From NCBI GenBank assembly GCA_028284675.1, contig JANQRI010000015.1:62001-126000 (forward strand): 64,000 nucleotides of DNA, read 5' to 3'. The notes below the pieces were generated by a model. The model saw nothing but the letters and a program-made list of their open reading frames with translations. It had not been told where the DNA came from and made no database searches. This document shows positions 18,950-26,474 of the stretch, in pieces (within the stretch, counting starts at the first letter, position 1; each line of letters begins with the position of its first letter). This stretch comes from Gammaproteobacteria bacterium (GTDB taxonomy: Bacteria > Pseudomonadota > Gammaproteobacteria > HTCC5015). A program made the position numbers and the translations under genes.

Positions 18950-19150
18950 ATGCCCAAGCTGAAAACCAACCGCGGGGCGGCAAAGCGGTTTCGGACGACT
19001 TCGTCCGGTAGAGTCAAACGTGCGCAGTCGCATCGACGGCATATTCTGACCAAAAAAAGTGCCAAGCGTAAACGTCATTTACGAGAAGCATCTGCGGTGC
19101 ACCCCAGTGATACCGCAAGTATTCGGCAGATGCTGCCATACGCAGGGTAG
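18950..19150 (+). CDS. rpmI: 50S ribosomal protein bL35
   Basis: The 66-residue, very basic bL35 shows MPKLKTNRGAAKRF, RRHILTKKSAKRKRHLR and the terminal MLPYA. The start ATG follows TGAGGAG. It is 108 bases after infC; in that gap GCAGG-GCATT-CCTGC-like pairing is visible (about 18895-18915), which might belong to the L20 feedback site known in E. coli, but I cannot show a pseudoknot by eye. Confidence 0.96.
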   Translation: MPKLKTNRGAAKRFRTTSSGRVKRAQSHRRHILTKKSAKRKRHLREASAVHPSDTASIRQMLPYAG

Positions 19151-19159
19151 GAGGAGAAT

Positions 19160-19516
19160 ATGTCTAGAGTAAAAAGAGGCGTTACTGCGAAAACACGCCA
19201 CAATAAAATTCTGAGCAAAGCCAAAGGTTACCGGGGAGCACGAAGCCGTGTATTACGGGTCGCCAAACAGGCGGTAACCCGTGCCGGTGAGTATGCATAC
19301 CGTGACAGAAGGCAGCGAAAACGACAGTTTCGTGCATTATGGATAGTGCGTATCAATGCAGCTGCGCGTGAGCATGGTTTATCTTATAGCCGTTTTATGG
19401 ATGGTCTGAATAAAGCCAGTATCGAAATTGACCGTAAAATCCTTGCGGATCTCGCGGTATTCGATAAACCGGCATTTAGTCAGCTTGCCGAACGGGCCAA
19501 GCTTGCGCTGAACTAG
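19160..19516 (+). CDS. rplT: 50S ribosomal protein bL20
   Basis: The 118-residue bL20 is an early 23S rRNA assembly protein. It starts MSRVKRGVTAKTRHNKILSK and contains AKGYRGARSRVLRVAKQAV, YAYRDRRQRKRQFRALWI and INAAAREHGLSYSRFM. It lies 9 bases after rpmI and is followed by two hairpins before pheS. Confidence 0.98.
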   Translation: MSRVKRGVTAKTRHNKILSKAKGYRGARSRVLRVAKQAVTRAGEYAYRDRRQRKRQFRALWIVRINAAAREHGLSYSRFMDGLNKASIEIDRKILADLAVFDKPAFSQLAERAKLALN

Positions 19517-19527
19517 CACGATTCAAG

Positions 19528-19608
19528 CCCCAATTAAATTGGGGTCCGCAGCGAAACCAGCGTAATAACAAAATCAGCCTTTTTCCGGGAAAGCCTCGCG
19601 GCTTTCCC
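19528..19608 (+). terminator. Two hairpins between rplT and pheS (terminator or attenuator)
   Basis: The first hairpin is CCCC AATT AAATT GGGG (19528-19544). The second is a perfect 9-bp stem GGGAAAGCC/GGCTTTCCC with loop TCGC (19587-19608), followed by TTTAT. The second resembles an intrinsic terminator. In E. coli a pheM-coupled attenuator sits at this point, but I find no phenylalanine-rich leader peptide here. Confidence 0.6.
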
Positions 19609-19634
19609 TTTATGTCATTTAATATCCGGTCATC

Positions 19635-20657
19635 ATGACAGACGATATCGAGCAACTCCAAAAGCAGGCTTTCCAGGCTATCAGCCAGACTCAAGCATTG
19701 GCTGACCTGGAACAGTTACGCGTGCAGTATTTAGGCAAGAAAGGTCTGATTACCGCACAGCTTAAAACGCTTGGAGCGCTGCCTGCAGAACAACGCAAAG
19801 AAGCCGGTCAGCGTATTAATCAAACAAAACAGGCTGTTGCTAAGCTGTTGGAGACACACAAGCAAAAGCTGATAAGTGCTGAGCTTGAAACCAAGCTTAA
19901 AACCGAAAAACTGGATGTTACTTTGCCCGGCAGACATGATGGGGCCGGCAGTATGCACCCGGTAATGAGCACATTACACCGTATCGAAATGTTGCTTGGC
20001 CAGCTTGGGTTTACTGTTGAGGAAGGCCCGGAAATAGAAGACGAGTTTCATAATTTTGAAGCGCTTAATATTCCTGAGCACCACCCGGCGCGTGCGATGC
20101 ATGACACTTTTTATTTTGATGGTGGGTTGTTATTACGCACACATACTTCGCCTGTACAGATTAGAGTGATGAAACAACAATCACCGCCATTGGCTATTAT
20201 TGCGCCCGGGCGCGTGTATCGCTGTGATTCCGATGTCACCCACACGCCGATGTTTCATCAGGTGGAAGGCTTGTTAGTTGGTGACAATGTAACATTCACC
20301 CAGCTGATGGGAACACTGGATATATTCCTGCGTGCTTTTTTTGAGCGCGGTGGACTGAAAACCCGTTACAGGCCGTCGTATTTTCCATTTACCGAGCCTT
20401 CAGCCGAAGTTGATGTGCAGTGTGTTGCCTGCGGTGGAAAGGGGTGCCGAGTATGCAGTCACACCGGTTGGCTGGAAATTTTGGGTTGCGGCATGGTGCA
20501 TCCAGAGGTGTTTCGTTATTGCGGTATTGATAGTGAAAAATATACAGGGTATGCATTTGGTATGGGTGTGGAACGTTTGGCTATGCTGCGTTACGGCGTA
20601 AAAGATATACGTTTGTTTTTTGAAAATGATTTACGGTTCTTAAAACAGTTCAGATAG
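19635..20657 (+). CDS. pheS: Phenylalanyl-tRNA synthetase alpha subunit
   Basis: The 340-residue catalytic subunit begins with the usual coiled-coil arm (1-85), then the class II core: HPVMSTLHRIEMLLGQLGF, motif 2 region GRVYRCDSDVTHTPMFHQVEG and motif 3 GMGVERLAMLRYGVKDIR near the C-terminus. CxxC-like cysteines (VQCVACGGKGCRVCSHTGW, about 258-276) are common in bacterial PheS of this type. pheT follows after 55 bases. Confidence 0.97.
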   Translation: MTDDIEQLQKQAFQAISQTQALADLEQLRVQYLGKKGLITAQLKTLGALPAEQRKEAGQRINQTKQAVAKLLETHKQKLISAELETKLKTEKLDVTLPGRHDGAGSMHPVMSTLHRIEMLLGQLGFTVEEGPEIEDEFHNFEALNIPEHHPARAMHDTFYFDGGLLLRTHTSPVQIRVMKQQSPPLAIIAPGRVYRCDSDVTHTPMFHQVEGLLVGDNVTFTQLMGTLDIFLRAFFERGGLKTRYRPSYFPFTEPSAEVDVQCVACGGKGCRVCSHTGWLEILGCGMVHPEVFRYCGIDSEKYTGYAFGMGVERLAMLRYGVKDIRLFFENDLRFLKQFR

Positions 20658-20712
20658 CCTCAGTGAAAATAATTTTGGGACGCCAATGCCGACCAAAGCT
20701 TGAGAATAAGTC

Positions 20713-23088
20713 ATGAAATTCAGTGAAAAGTGGATAAGGCAGCTTATTGAACTGCCATTCAGCAAAACAGAGTTATTGGAACAGCTTAATTTATTAGGGC
20801 TGGAAGTTGACACTGTTGAAGCTGCTGCGCCCGAATTAAACAATGTCGTTGTCGGTCAGATTGTTGCGATCAAACCGCATCCGGATGCAGATCGTTTGCG
20901 CATCTGTCAGGTCGATGCGGGAGAGGCTGAAACATACCAGGTTGTCTGTGGTGCAGCGAATGCAACAAAAAATCTGAAAGCACCGTTCGCAAAAATCAAT
21001 GCGCAGTTACCTGGTGATATCCGCATTAAAAAAACCAAATTACGCGGGGTCGAATCTTTCGGCATGCTGTGTTCCGAGGCAGAGCTTGGGCTGGCTGAAA
21101 AAGCTGATGGCTTAATGGCTTTACCTGCGGACGCGCCTGTCGGAACTGATATCCATAAGTATCTTGAGCTTGATGATACCTTAATCGAAATTGATTTAAC
21201 GCCGAACCGGGGGGACTGTCTTAGTGTGACCGGAGTTGCCAGAGAGTTGGCTGTTGCAAGCCGGCAAACGCTCCCTCAGAAAGACATTCCAGAAATATCA
21301 CCTACTGTAAAAGATACTTTTAAAGTAGATATACAGATTCCAGAGGCTTGCCCGCATTATGCCGGACGCATCATAAAAAATATTAACACTGCGGCAAGCA
21401 CGCCTGTATGGATGCAGGAAAAGCTGCGTCGCAGCGGTATACGCAGTATCAGCCCGGTTGTTGATGTCAGCAATTATGTGATGCTTGAGTTGGGTCAGCC
21501 GATGCATGCGTTTGATCTGGATAAACTGCAAGGCGGTATCCAGGTACGCTATGCCACAAAAAACGAACAGTTGGCGCTACTGGATGGTAGTGAAGTCAAG
21601 CTGCATGAAGATACCGTGGTAATTGCCGATCATGAAGCTGCTTGTGCGCTGGCAGGTATTATGGGTGGTGCAGACTCTGCAGTATCAGACGCTACCCGCA
21701 ATATATTTTTGGAGAGCGCTTTCTTCAAGCCAACCGCTATCCTTGGCCAACCACGACGCTATGGTTTGCATACCGACTCATCGCATCGCTTTGAACGCGG
21801 TGTAGATCCGGGCCTTCAGCGTGATGCGATAGAGCGGGCTACCGAGCTGCTGCTGGAAATTGTCGGTGGCGAACCAGGCCCGATAACTGATGCGATACAG
21901 GACAGTGCGATGCCGGTTCAACCGGAAATTCAGCTGCGCAGGAACGCTATTCAGCGCGTTTTAGGGTGCTCTCTGGATGATAAAGAGGTCGGCACGATTT
22001 TAAGTGCCTTAGGCGCATCTGTGGATTGGAACGGCGAAGGCTGGTCTGTGAAGCCGCCGAGCTATCGCTTTGATTTGAAAATAGAGGTCGATTTGATCGA
22101 GGAGTTGGCCCGGGTTTATGGTTATGCCAATATACCGCGTAGTGTTCCGGCGGTTAAACCAACGCAGTTGCAGACCTATAACCCCTCAGTAAAACTGGAT
22201 CAAATCAAAGTTGCGTTACAGCAGTCGGGTTACTATGAAATAGTGAGTTACAGCTTCATCGATGCAGAGTTGCAGCAATTACTGGAACCTGAGCAGCCGG
22301 CAGCCACATTGCAAAACCCGATATCCTCTGAACTGGCGGTGATGCGTACAAACCTGGTAGGCGGGTTACTGAAAACGTTACAGTACAATTTACATCGACA
22401 ACAAAAAGCGCTATATTTATATGAAGTCGGTTCTAGATATATTCCACAAGATACTGATTATAAAGAAGAAAAAATGATCGCAGGTTTATGCCATGGATTA
22501 AGGCATACGGAAAGCTGGAATAATACACCCGATAATGTGGATTTTTATGACATGAAGGGTGCTGTGGAGAGATTGATAGCAATGACTGGAAGTAGCGATT
22601 GTCAATTCCAACAAGCTGTTTACCCGTATTTACACCCTGGGCAGGCAGCAAATGTGGTATGCGAGAAGCGCATTATTGGCCATTTAGGCAGAGTGCACCC
22701 ACGTATAGAGCAGGCCTTGGATCTGCCTGGCGAAACCTTTGTTTTCCAGCTCTCGCTGGCAGCATTGCTTGGGGGTGCCGTTTCTGCGCTTCAACCGATT
22801 TCGAAGTATCCGGGCATTCGGCGGGATATCGCGATTTTAGTGGACGAAACCTACAGCTGGGATGAGGTGCGGGCCTGTATACGTACAGTGGGGCCGGAAT
22901 ACCTGACCGAGATTCGCTTATTCGATGTCTATGCCGGTGAAAATGTGACTCCTGGTCGAAAAAGTTTGGCAATAGGCTTGATTTTACAGGAAATTTCGCG
23001 CACTCTTACCGATGCAGAAATTAAGTCCTCCGTTGACCGAATTCTAGAAGCACTGAATAAAAACCTAGGCGCAACACTGAGGGAATGA
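20713..23088 (+). CDS. pheT: Phenylalanyl-tRNA synthetase beta subunit
   Basis: The 791-residue subunit has an EMAP/tRNA-binding domain (about 40-150, VVVGQIVAIKPHPDADRL), the B3/B4 editing domain (about 205-370), B5 (about 400-475), the catalytic-like core, and a C-terminal anticodon-binding FDX-ACB domain (about 695-790, ISKYPGIRRDIAILVDE). Length is normal. The stop lies 6 bases before ihfA, the conserved pheST-ihfA arrangement. Confidence 0.97.
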   Translation: MKFSEKWIRQLIELPFSKTELLEQLNLLGLEVDTVEAAAPELNNVVVGQIVAIKPHPDADRLRICQVDAGEAETYQVVCGAANATKNLKAPFAKINAQLPGDIRIKKTKLRGVESFGMLCSEAELGLAEKADGLMALPADAPVGTDIHKYLELDDTLIEIDLTPNRGDCLSVTGVARELAVASRQTLPQKDIPEISPTVKDTFKVDIQIPEACPHYAGRIIKNINTAASTPVWMQEKLRRSGIRSISPVVDVSNYVMLELGQPMHAFDLDKLQGGIQVRYATKNEQLALLDGSEVKLHEDTVVIADHEAACALAGIMGGADSAVSDATRNIFLESAFFKPTAILGQPRRYGLHTDSSHRFERGVDPGLQRDAIERATELLLEIVGGEPGPITDAIQDSAMPVQPEIQLRRNAIQRVLGCSLDDKEVGTILSALGASVDWNGEGWSVKPPSYRFDLKIEVDLIEELARVYGYANIPRSVPAVKPTQLQTYNPSVKLDQIKVALQQSGYYEIVSYSFIDAELQQLLEPEQPAATLQNPISSELAVMRTNLVGGLLKTLQYNLHRQQKALYLYEVGSRYIPQDTDYKEEKMIAGLCHGLRHTESWNNTPDNVDFYDMKGAVERLIAMTGSSDCQFQQAVYPYLHPGQAANVVCEKRIIGHLGRVHPRIEQALDLPGETFVFQLSLAALLGGAVSALQPISKYPGIRRDIAILVDETYSWDEVRACIRTVGPEYLTEIRLFDVYAGENVTPGRKSLAIGLILQEISRTLTDAEIKSSVDRILEALNKNLGATLRE

Positions 23089-23094
23089 CGATTT

Positions 23095-23397
23095 ATGGCA
23101 TTGACTAAAGCCGAAATGGCTGAAATGCTGTTTGATGAACTCGGGCTCAATAAACGCGAAGCGAAAGAACTAGTGGAGATGTTTTTTGACGAAGTTCGGA
23201 ACGCATTGGTGACAGGTGATGATGTCAAACTGTCCGGTTTTGGCAATTTCACATTGCGTAATAAAAACAAACGGCCCGGTCGCAACCCTAAAACAGGAGA
23301 TGAAATCCCCATATCTGCGCGGCGGGTTGTTACCTTTCGCCCTGGTCAAAAGTTGAAGGCAAGAGTAGAAGCATATGCTGGAACCCAGCAACAATAA
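23095..23397 (+). CDS. ihfA: Integration host factor alpha subunit
   Basis: The 100-residue DNA-bending protein is the HU/IHF alpha type. MALTKAEMAEMLFDELGLNK and VKLSGFGNFTLR, RPGRNPKTGDEIPI and RRVVTFRPGQKLK are diagnostic of IhfA, including the beta-arm proline that intercalates DNA. It is translationally close to pheT, and its 3' end overlaps the merR-family gene by 23 bases. Confidence 0.97.
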   Translation: MALTKAEMAEMLFDELGLNKREAKELVEMFFDEVRNALVTGDDVKLSGFGNFTLRNKNKRPGRNPKTGDEIPISARRVVTFRPGQKLKARVEAYAGTQQQ

Positions 23398-23731
23398 CGA
23401 ACTGGCGGCTATACCGAACAAGCGCTACTTCACAATTGGTGAAGTCAGTGATCTATGTAAAGTTAAACCCCATGTACTGCGTTATTGGGAGCAGGAATTT
23501 CCACAACTGAAACCCGTTAAACGGCGCGGAAATCGCCGTTATTATCAACGCCATGATGTTATCCTGATTCGTCAGATTCGAAGTCTGCTGTACGATCAGG
23601 GCTATACAATCGGCGGAGCCCGTCAGCAACTTTCCGGTGAGTCGGCAAAAGAAGATACTTCGCAAAGCCAGCAGATAATCAAACAAGTCAGGGTTGAGCT
23701 TGAGGAAGTTTTAAAAATTCTTAAACAATAA
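23375..23731 (+). CDS. MerR-family transcriptional regulator
   Basis: The 118-residue protein has an N-terminal MerR winged helix: YFTIGEVSDLCKVKPHVLRY then WEQEFPQLKPVKRRGNRRYY (about 17-60), followed by a short helical dimerisation region. No Cys-rich metal-binding tail is present. This gene type regularly follows ihfA in gammaproteobacteria; its ligand is unknown. The ATG lies inside ihfA, implying translational coupling. Confidence 0.9.
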   Translation: MLEPSNNNELAAIPNKRYFTIGEVSDLCKVKPHVLRYWEQEFPQLKPVKRRGNRRYYQRHDVILIRQIRSLLYDQGYTIGGARQQLSGESAKEDTSQSQQIIKQVRVELEEVLKILKQ

Positions 23732-23821
23732 GCCTCCAGTACCGACTTTCTTTTCCCCGCACAATGGAGTACATTCCCACGCCATCGGGGCGCAGCGCAG
23801 CCAAACGCTCCAGGGGTACAG

Positions 23822-23868
23822 GCAGATCATTGCTCCTGCATGATCTGCACTCCGTACGTCCTTGTACG
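23822..23868 (+). repeat. Hairpin-repeat pair with TCCT-type loops
   Basis: A 9-bp stem GCAGATCAT/ATGATCTGC encloses loop TGCTCCTGC (23831-23839). It is followed by CGTAC/GTACG around GTCCTT (23853-23868). Loop and spacing match the hairpins inside the MITE at 12143-12186, while the stem bases differ. It sits between the merR-family gene and tRNA-Pro, in a stretch (23732-23964) without other recognised features. Confidence 0.65.
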
Positions 23869-23964
23869 TTGGAACCCGGAAACTGCGCACCACAATCAAA
23901 ATAGCGGTGCGCGTCAGATAAGTCTCTTAACAATATTGACTTAGATGTTGGTTGTTTTGAATGT

Positions 23965-24041
23965 CGGGGCGTAGCGCAGCCTGGTAGCGCACCACAATGG
24001 GGTTGTGGGGGTCGAGTGTTCGAATCACTCCGTCCCGACCA
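23965..24041 (+). tRNA. tRNA-Pro (anticodon GGG)
   Basis: The 77 bases fold as tRNA-Pro: acceptor CGGGGCG with CGTCCCG (one G-U), D arm AGCGCAGCCTGGTAGCGC, anticodon stem CCACA/TGTGG around ATGGGGT giving GGG, T-loop TTCGAAT, and encoded CCA. A strong terminator follows. Confidence 0.96.
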
Positions 24042-24047
24042 TTTTTA

Positions 24048-24099
24048 TAGAACTAAAAAAGGCCCTTTCACAGATTTTGAAGGGGCTTTTTTAGTTCTA
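24048..24099. terminator. Strong terminator after tRNA-Pro
   Basis: A long near-perfect inverted repeat (left arm 24048-24070, right arm 24078-24099) has an A-tract on its 5' side and TTTTTT on its 3' side around GGCCC/GGGGC. It can act in both directions. Confidence 0.85.
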
Positions 24100-24484
24100 A
24101 ACAATGGCGGATGATCCGAATCACAATGGTGTTCGACAAAACTGTAAGGAACAGTTTTGAACCGCCGTAGGCGGGTCCGAAACCGTAGGTTGAGGATGAA
24201 ATACAAGGATGTATTTCATAATCACTCCGTAGGTTAAGGGGCACGGACGTATCAGCGGTACAGGTGGCACTGAACCAAAAGCTCCCGATGCCCAAGGTTA
24301 GGGGCACGGGCGCATCAGCGTACAGGTGGCACTGAAACGAAACTAAAGCGATCAATCTTGTGCTTTAAATAAACAAGGATTACATAAACACCCCCATCAC
24401 ACGAGCAAAGGCAAACCATTGTTCCTCAGTGGGTTATCGTGCTATAAATATAAACATGTATAAATATACATGTATTTTTCTCCG
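24100..24484. repeat. Repeat-rich intergenic region: hairpins and direct repeats
   Basis: No gene is supported. It holds AAAACTGT-AAGGA-ACAGTTTT (24138-24158), CCGCC-GTA-GGCGG (24162-24174), AACC-GTA-GGTT (24181-24191) and a 9-bp stem around AGGA (24197-24218). Two direct repeats of about 42 bp with GGTGGCACTGAA follow (24232-24274 and 24296-24336, about 85% alike). AGGA is the complement of the TCCT loop seen in the other hairpin clusters. Confidence 0.6.
24454..24473. promoter_or_regulatory. LexA-spaced palindromic operator upstream of the Y-family polymerase
   Basis: A perfect dyad of 8-bp arms (ACATGTAT/ATACATGT) is separated by 4 bases and ends 31 bases before the polymerase start. TGT and ACA are 8 bases apart, the spacing of the gammaproteobacterial LexA box CTGT-N8-ACAG, but the outer bases are AT rather than C/G. 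It may be a diverged SOS operator. Confidence 0.5.
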
Positions 24485-24504
24485 ATGCGGCGACTGCTGA
24501 CAGT

Positions 24505-25788
24505 ATGGCGAGCGACTTTTACTCAAGCGCCTTTGTACCCATCCCGGAACTGAGATGGCTGTTTTTTGATCTGAACAGCTATTTCGCAAGTGTTGAGCAA
24601 CAGGAAAACCCGGCATTGCGGGGTCAACCCGTTGCGGTGGTGCCGATGCTGACCGACAGTACCTGCGCGATTGCTGCAAGCTATGAAGCCAAAGCCTATG
24701 GTATTAAGGCCGGCACAAAAATATATGACGCAAAGAAAAAATGTCCAAACCTGAAATGCGTATTGGCCAGGCATGATCTGTATGTTGACTATCATCACCG
24801 AATATTGGCTGAATTAGAGCGCCATCTGCATGTAACGAAAGTTTGTTCCATCGATGAAGCGGCCTGTTTGCTATTTAAAAACGACAGGCTGCCGGATAAA
24901 GCACATCAGCTTGCATTACAGATCAAAAGGGGGTTTAAAAAAAATGTCGGTGAGGCAGTCACTTGCTCAATAGGCATCGCACCCAATGCATATTTGGCCA
25001 AAATCGGTACGGAAATCGAAAAACCCAATGGCTTAGTCATTCTTAAACCCGGACAGTACCAAGAGCAGCTTTTTACGCTGGGACTTAGGGATTTACCGGG
25101 CATCAATACACGTATGGAGCGTCGCCTGCAAAATGCCGGCGTTTATTCAGTCGAGCAGTTTTGGGAACTTGCACCCAAACAGGCCCGTAAGATTTGGGGT
25201 AATGTTGAGGGAGAGCGTTTGTGGTTTCGCTTACACGGTTATGAAGTTCCTGAGGAGCAGACACAAAAACGTATGATTGGCCACAGTCGTGTGCTTGATC
25301 CGGCGTTACGTACTCCGGCTAAAGCCTATGGCATCAGCCGTCAGCTAACACTCAAAGCAGCAAGCCGCCTGCGCCGTTATCATCTGTATGGGCAACGATT
25401 TTCTTTGTCTGTGCGCAACATTGACGGTATGGGTTGGTCTGCAGAATATCCCCTCAGAGCAACTCAGGATAATTTTGTGTTTGTAAAAGCATTGGCTGCT
25501 CTTTGGGAGCAAATGGTGTTCGATTTGCAAAATACGAATCTTCTGAATGTGTCTGTGTCTATCTACGAACTTTGTGAGCATGAACAGATCACGGCAGATT
25601 TATTCGATCAGACAAACTTACAGGAAACGAATAAGAACAGGTCGTTGACCACGACAATGGATCATATTAACCGGCGTTTCGGTGCCGGAACCATCCAAAT
25701 CGGTACATGCCCTTCAACGTTGTCCGGTTATGTTGGCACCAAAATCGCGTTTAATCGTATCCCTGAGCAGGCAGAGTTTGATGAGTAG
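24505..25788 (+). CDS. Y-family (DinB/UmuC-like) translesion DNA polymerase
   Basis: The 427-residue lesion-bypass polymerase has its catalytic acidic residues: the Asp of FFDLNSYFASVEQ (about 21-33) and Asp-Glu in CSIDEAACLLF (about 116-126). The helix-hairpin-helix segment LGLRDLPGINTRMERRL (about 190-206) and the little-finger domain follow. It lacks the SLDEAYLD form of classical Pol IV, so I do not assign dinB firmly; dinP/umuC subgroup assignment needs a tree. The ATG at 24505 agrees with the operator-like palindrome 31 bases upstream. No umuD or imuA neighbour is present. Confidence 0.85.
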   Translation: MASDFYSSAFVPIPELRWLFFDLNSYFASVEQQENPALRGQPVAVVPMLTDSTCAIAASYEAKAYGIKAGTKIYDAKKKCPNLKCVLARHDLYVDYHHRILAELERHLHVTKVCSIDEAACLLFKNDRLPDKAHQLALQIKRGFKKNVGEAVTCSIGIAPNAYLAKIGTEIEKPNGLVILKPGQYQEQLFTLGLRDLPGINTRMERRLQNAGVYSVEQFWELAPKQARKIWGNVEGERLWFRLHGYEVPEEQTQKRMIGHSRVLDPALRTPAKAYGISRQLTLKAASRLRRYHLYGQRFSLSVRNIDGMGWSAEYPLRATQDNFVFVKALAALWEQMVFDLQNTNLLNVSVSIYELCEHEQITADLFDQTNLQETNKNRSLTTTMDHINRRFGAGTIQIGTCPSTLSGYVGTKIAFNRIPEQAEFDE

Positions 25789-25818
25789 ATATGGATGCCT
25801 GAACATCGGCCGTTTGTT

Positions 25819-26262
25819 TCAAAAAATACCTGGAATAACGCGTGCGGTGGATGCGATATAGTTGCGATATGCAGGAAAGCGATTGATCAACAATTGCTCC
25901 TCTCTGAGTGCTTTTAAACTCACAGTGATGCTGACCAGTATCAGGCCCAGTAAATTAGACCAGTGGTAATTAAAAAGTGTTACCCCAACCATCATTACCC
26001 AAAGGCTAAAATACATCGGGTGTCTGATATGCCTGTAAGGTCCATCTGTAATTAGTTTTGCCTTGGCTTTGGGTTCGGGGTATATGCTGAAGTTGCCGAT
26101 GGGGTTGTAGAGCAAAGTGTAAATACCGGTTGCGGTACCAATAGCGCATATAAGCAGTGCGTAATAGCTGCCATGATTGACCAAACCAACCGGGTAGCAG
26201 CATAAGATTACGCCAGCTAATTGAAAAACTACCAGCAAATGGCTACTGATGGGGTGCCGCAT
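25819..26262 (-). CDS. Isoprenylcysteine carboxyl methyltransferase-family membrane protein
   Basis: The protein of about 147 residues has four or so hydrophobic helices and the family signature GPYRHIRHPMYFSLW (about 75-90) followed by E-E-x-L (LREEQLLINRFPAYRNY), the SAM- and substrate-binding C-terminus of ICMT/PEMT-type methyltransferases. Bacterial substrates are generally unknown. ATG 26262 is preferred over TTG 26286. It is convergent with the polymerase gene, 30 bases apart. Confidence 0.8.
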   Translation of the reverse strand: MRHPISSHLLVVFQLAGVILCCYPVGLVNHGSYYALLICAIGTATGIYTLLYNPIGNFSIYPEPKAKAKLITDGPYRHIRHPMYFSLWVMMVGVTLFNYHWSNLLGLILVSITVSLKALREEQLLINRFPAYRNYIASTARVIPGIF

Positions 26263-26374
26263 AGTTATATATTCCAAAACCCACAAATATGAATGTTAGC
26301 ATCAGTATGTATTAACCAGTAAAACAAATACTATCAATATCAGTATAAAAGCACTGACTTAAACTGGGCAATCT

Positions 26375-26474
26375 ATAACTTTCGTTAAAACGGCATTTTT
26401 TCTATTACCAACGCTCAATACCTGAAATAGTCTTGTTTTGGCATAGTCGGCCAGTAGCAACAGGCTGGCAAACC
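26375..26474 (+). promoter_or_regulatory. Duplicated leader of the first modular effector gene
   Basis: About 100 bases from CTATAACTTTCGTTAAAACG to the ATG are almost identical to those before the second effector gene (28543-28643), with only a few differences. The region should contain promoter and translation signals; no clear sigma-70 or sigma-54 boxes can be assigned. Confidence 0.6.

Noticed and set aside
19517..19634. PheM-type leader peptide before pheS
   Set aside because: No short ORF with repeated phenylalanine codons ahead of the hairpin.
24100..24350. CRISPR array
   Set aside because: Only two similar units with no regular spacers, and the hairpins differ from one another.
26433..26474. 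Upstream start for effector A (adds MFWHSRPVATGWQT)
   Set aside because: These codons fall in the leader shared with effector B, where the frame is not kept; both proteins align from MAIQDISVY.
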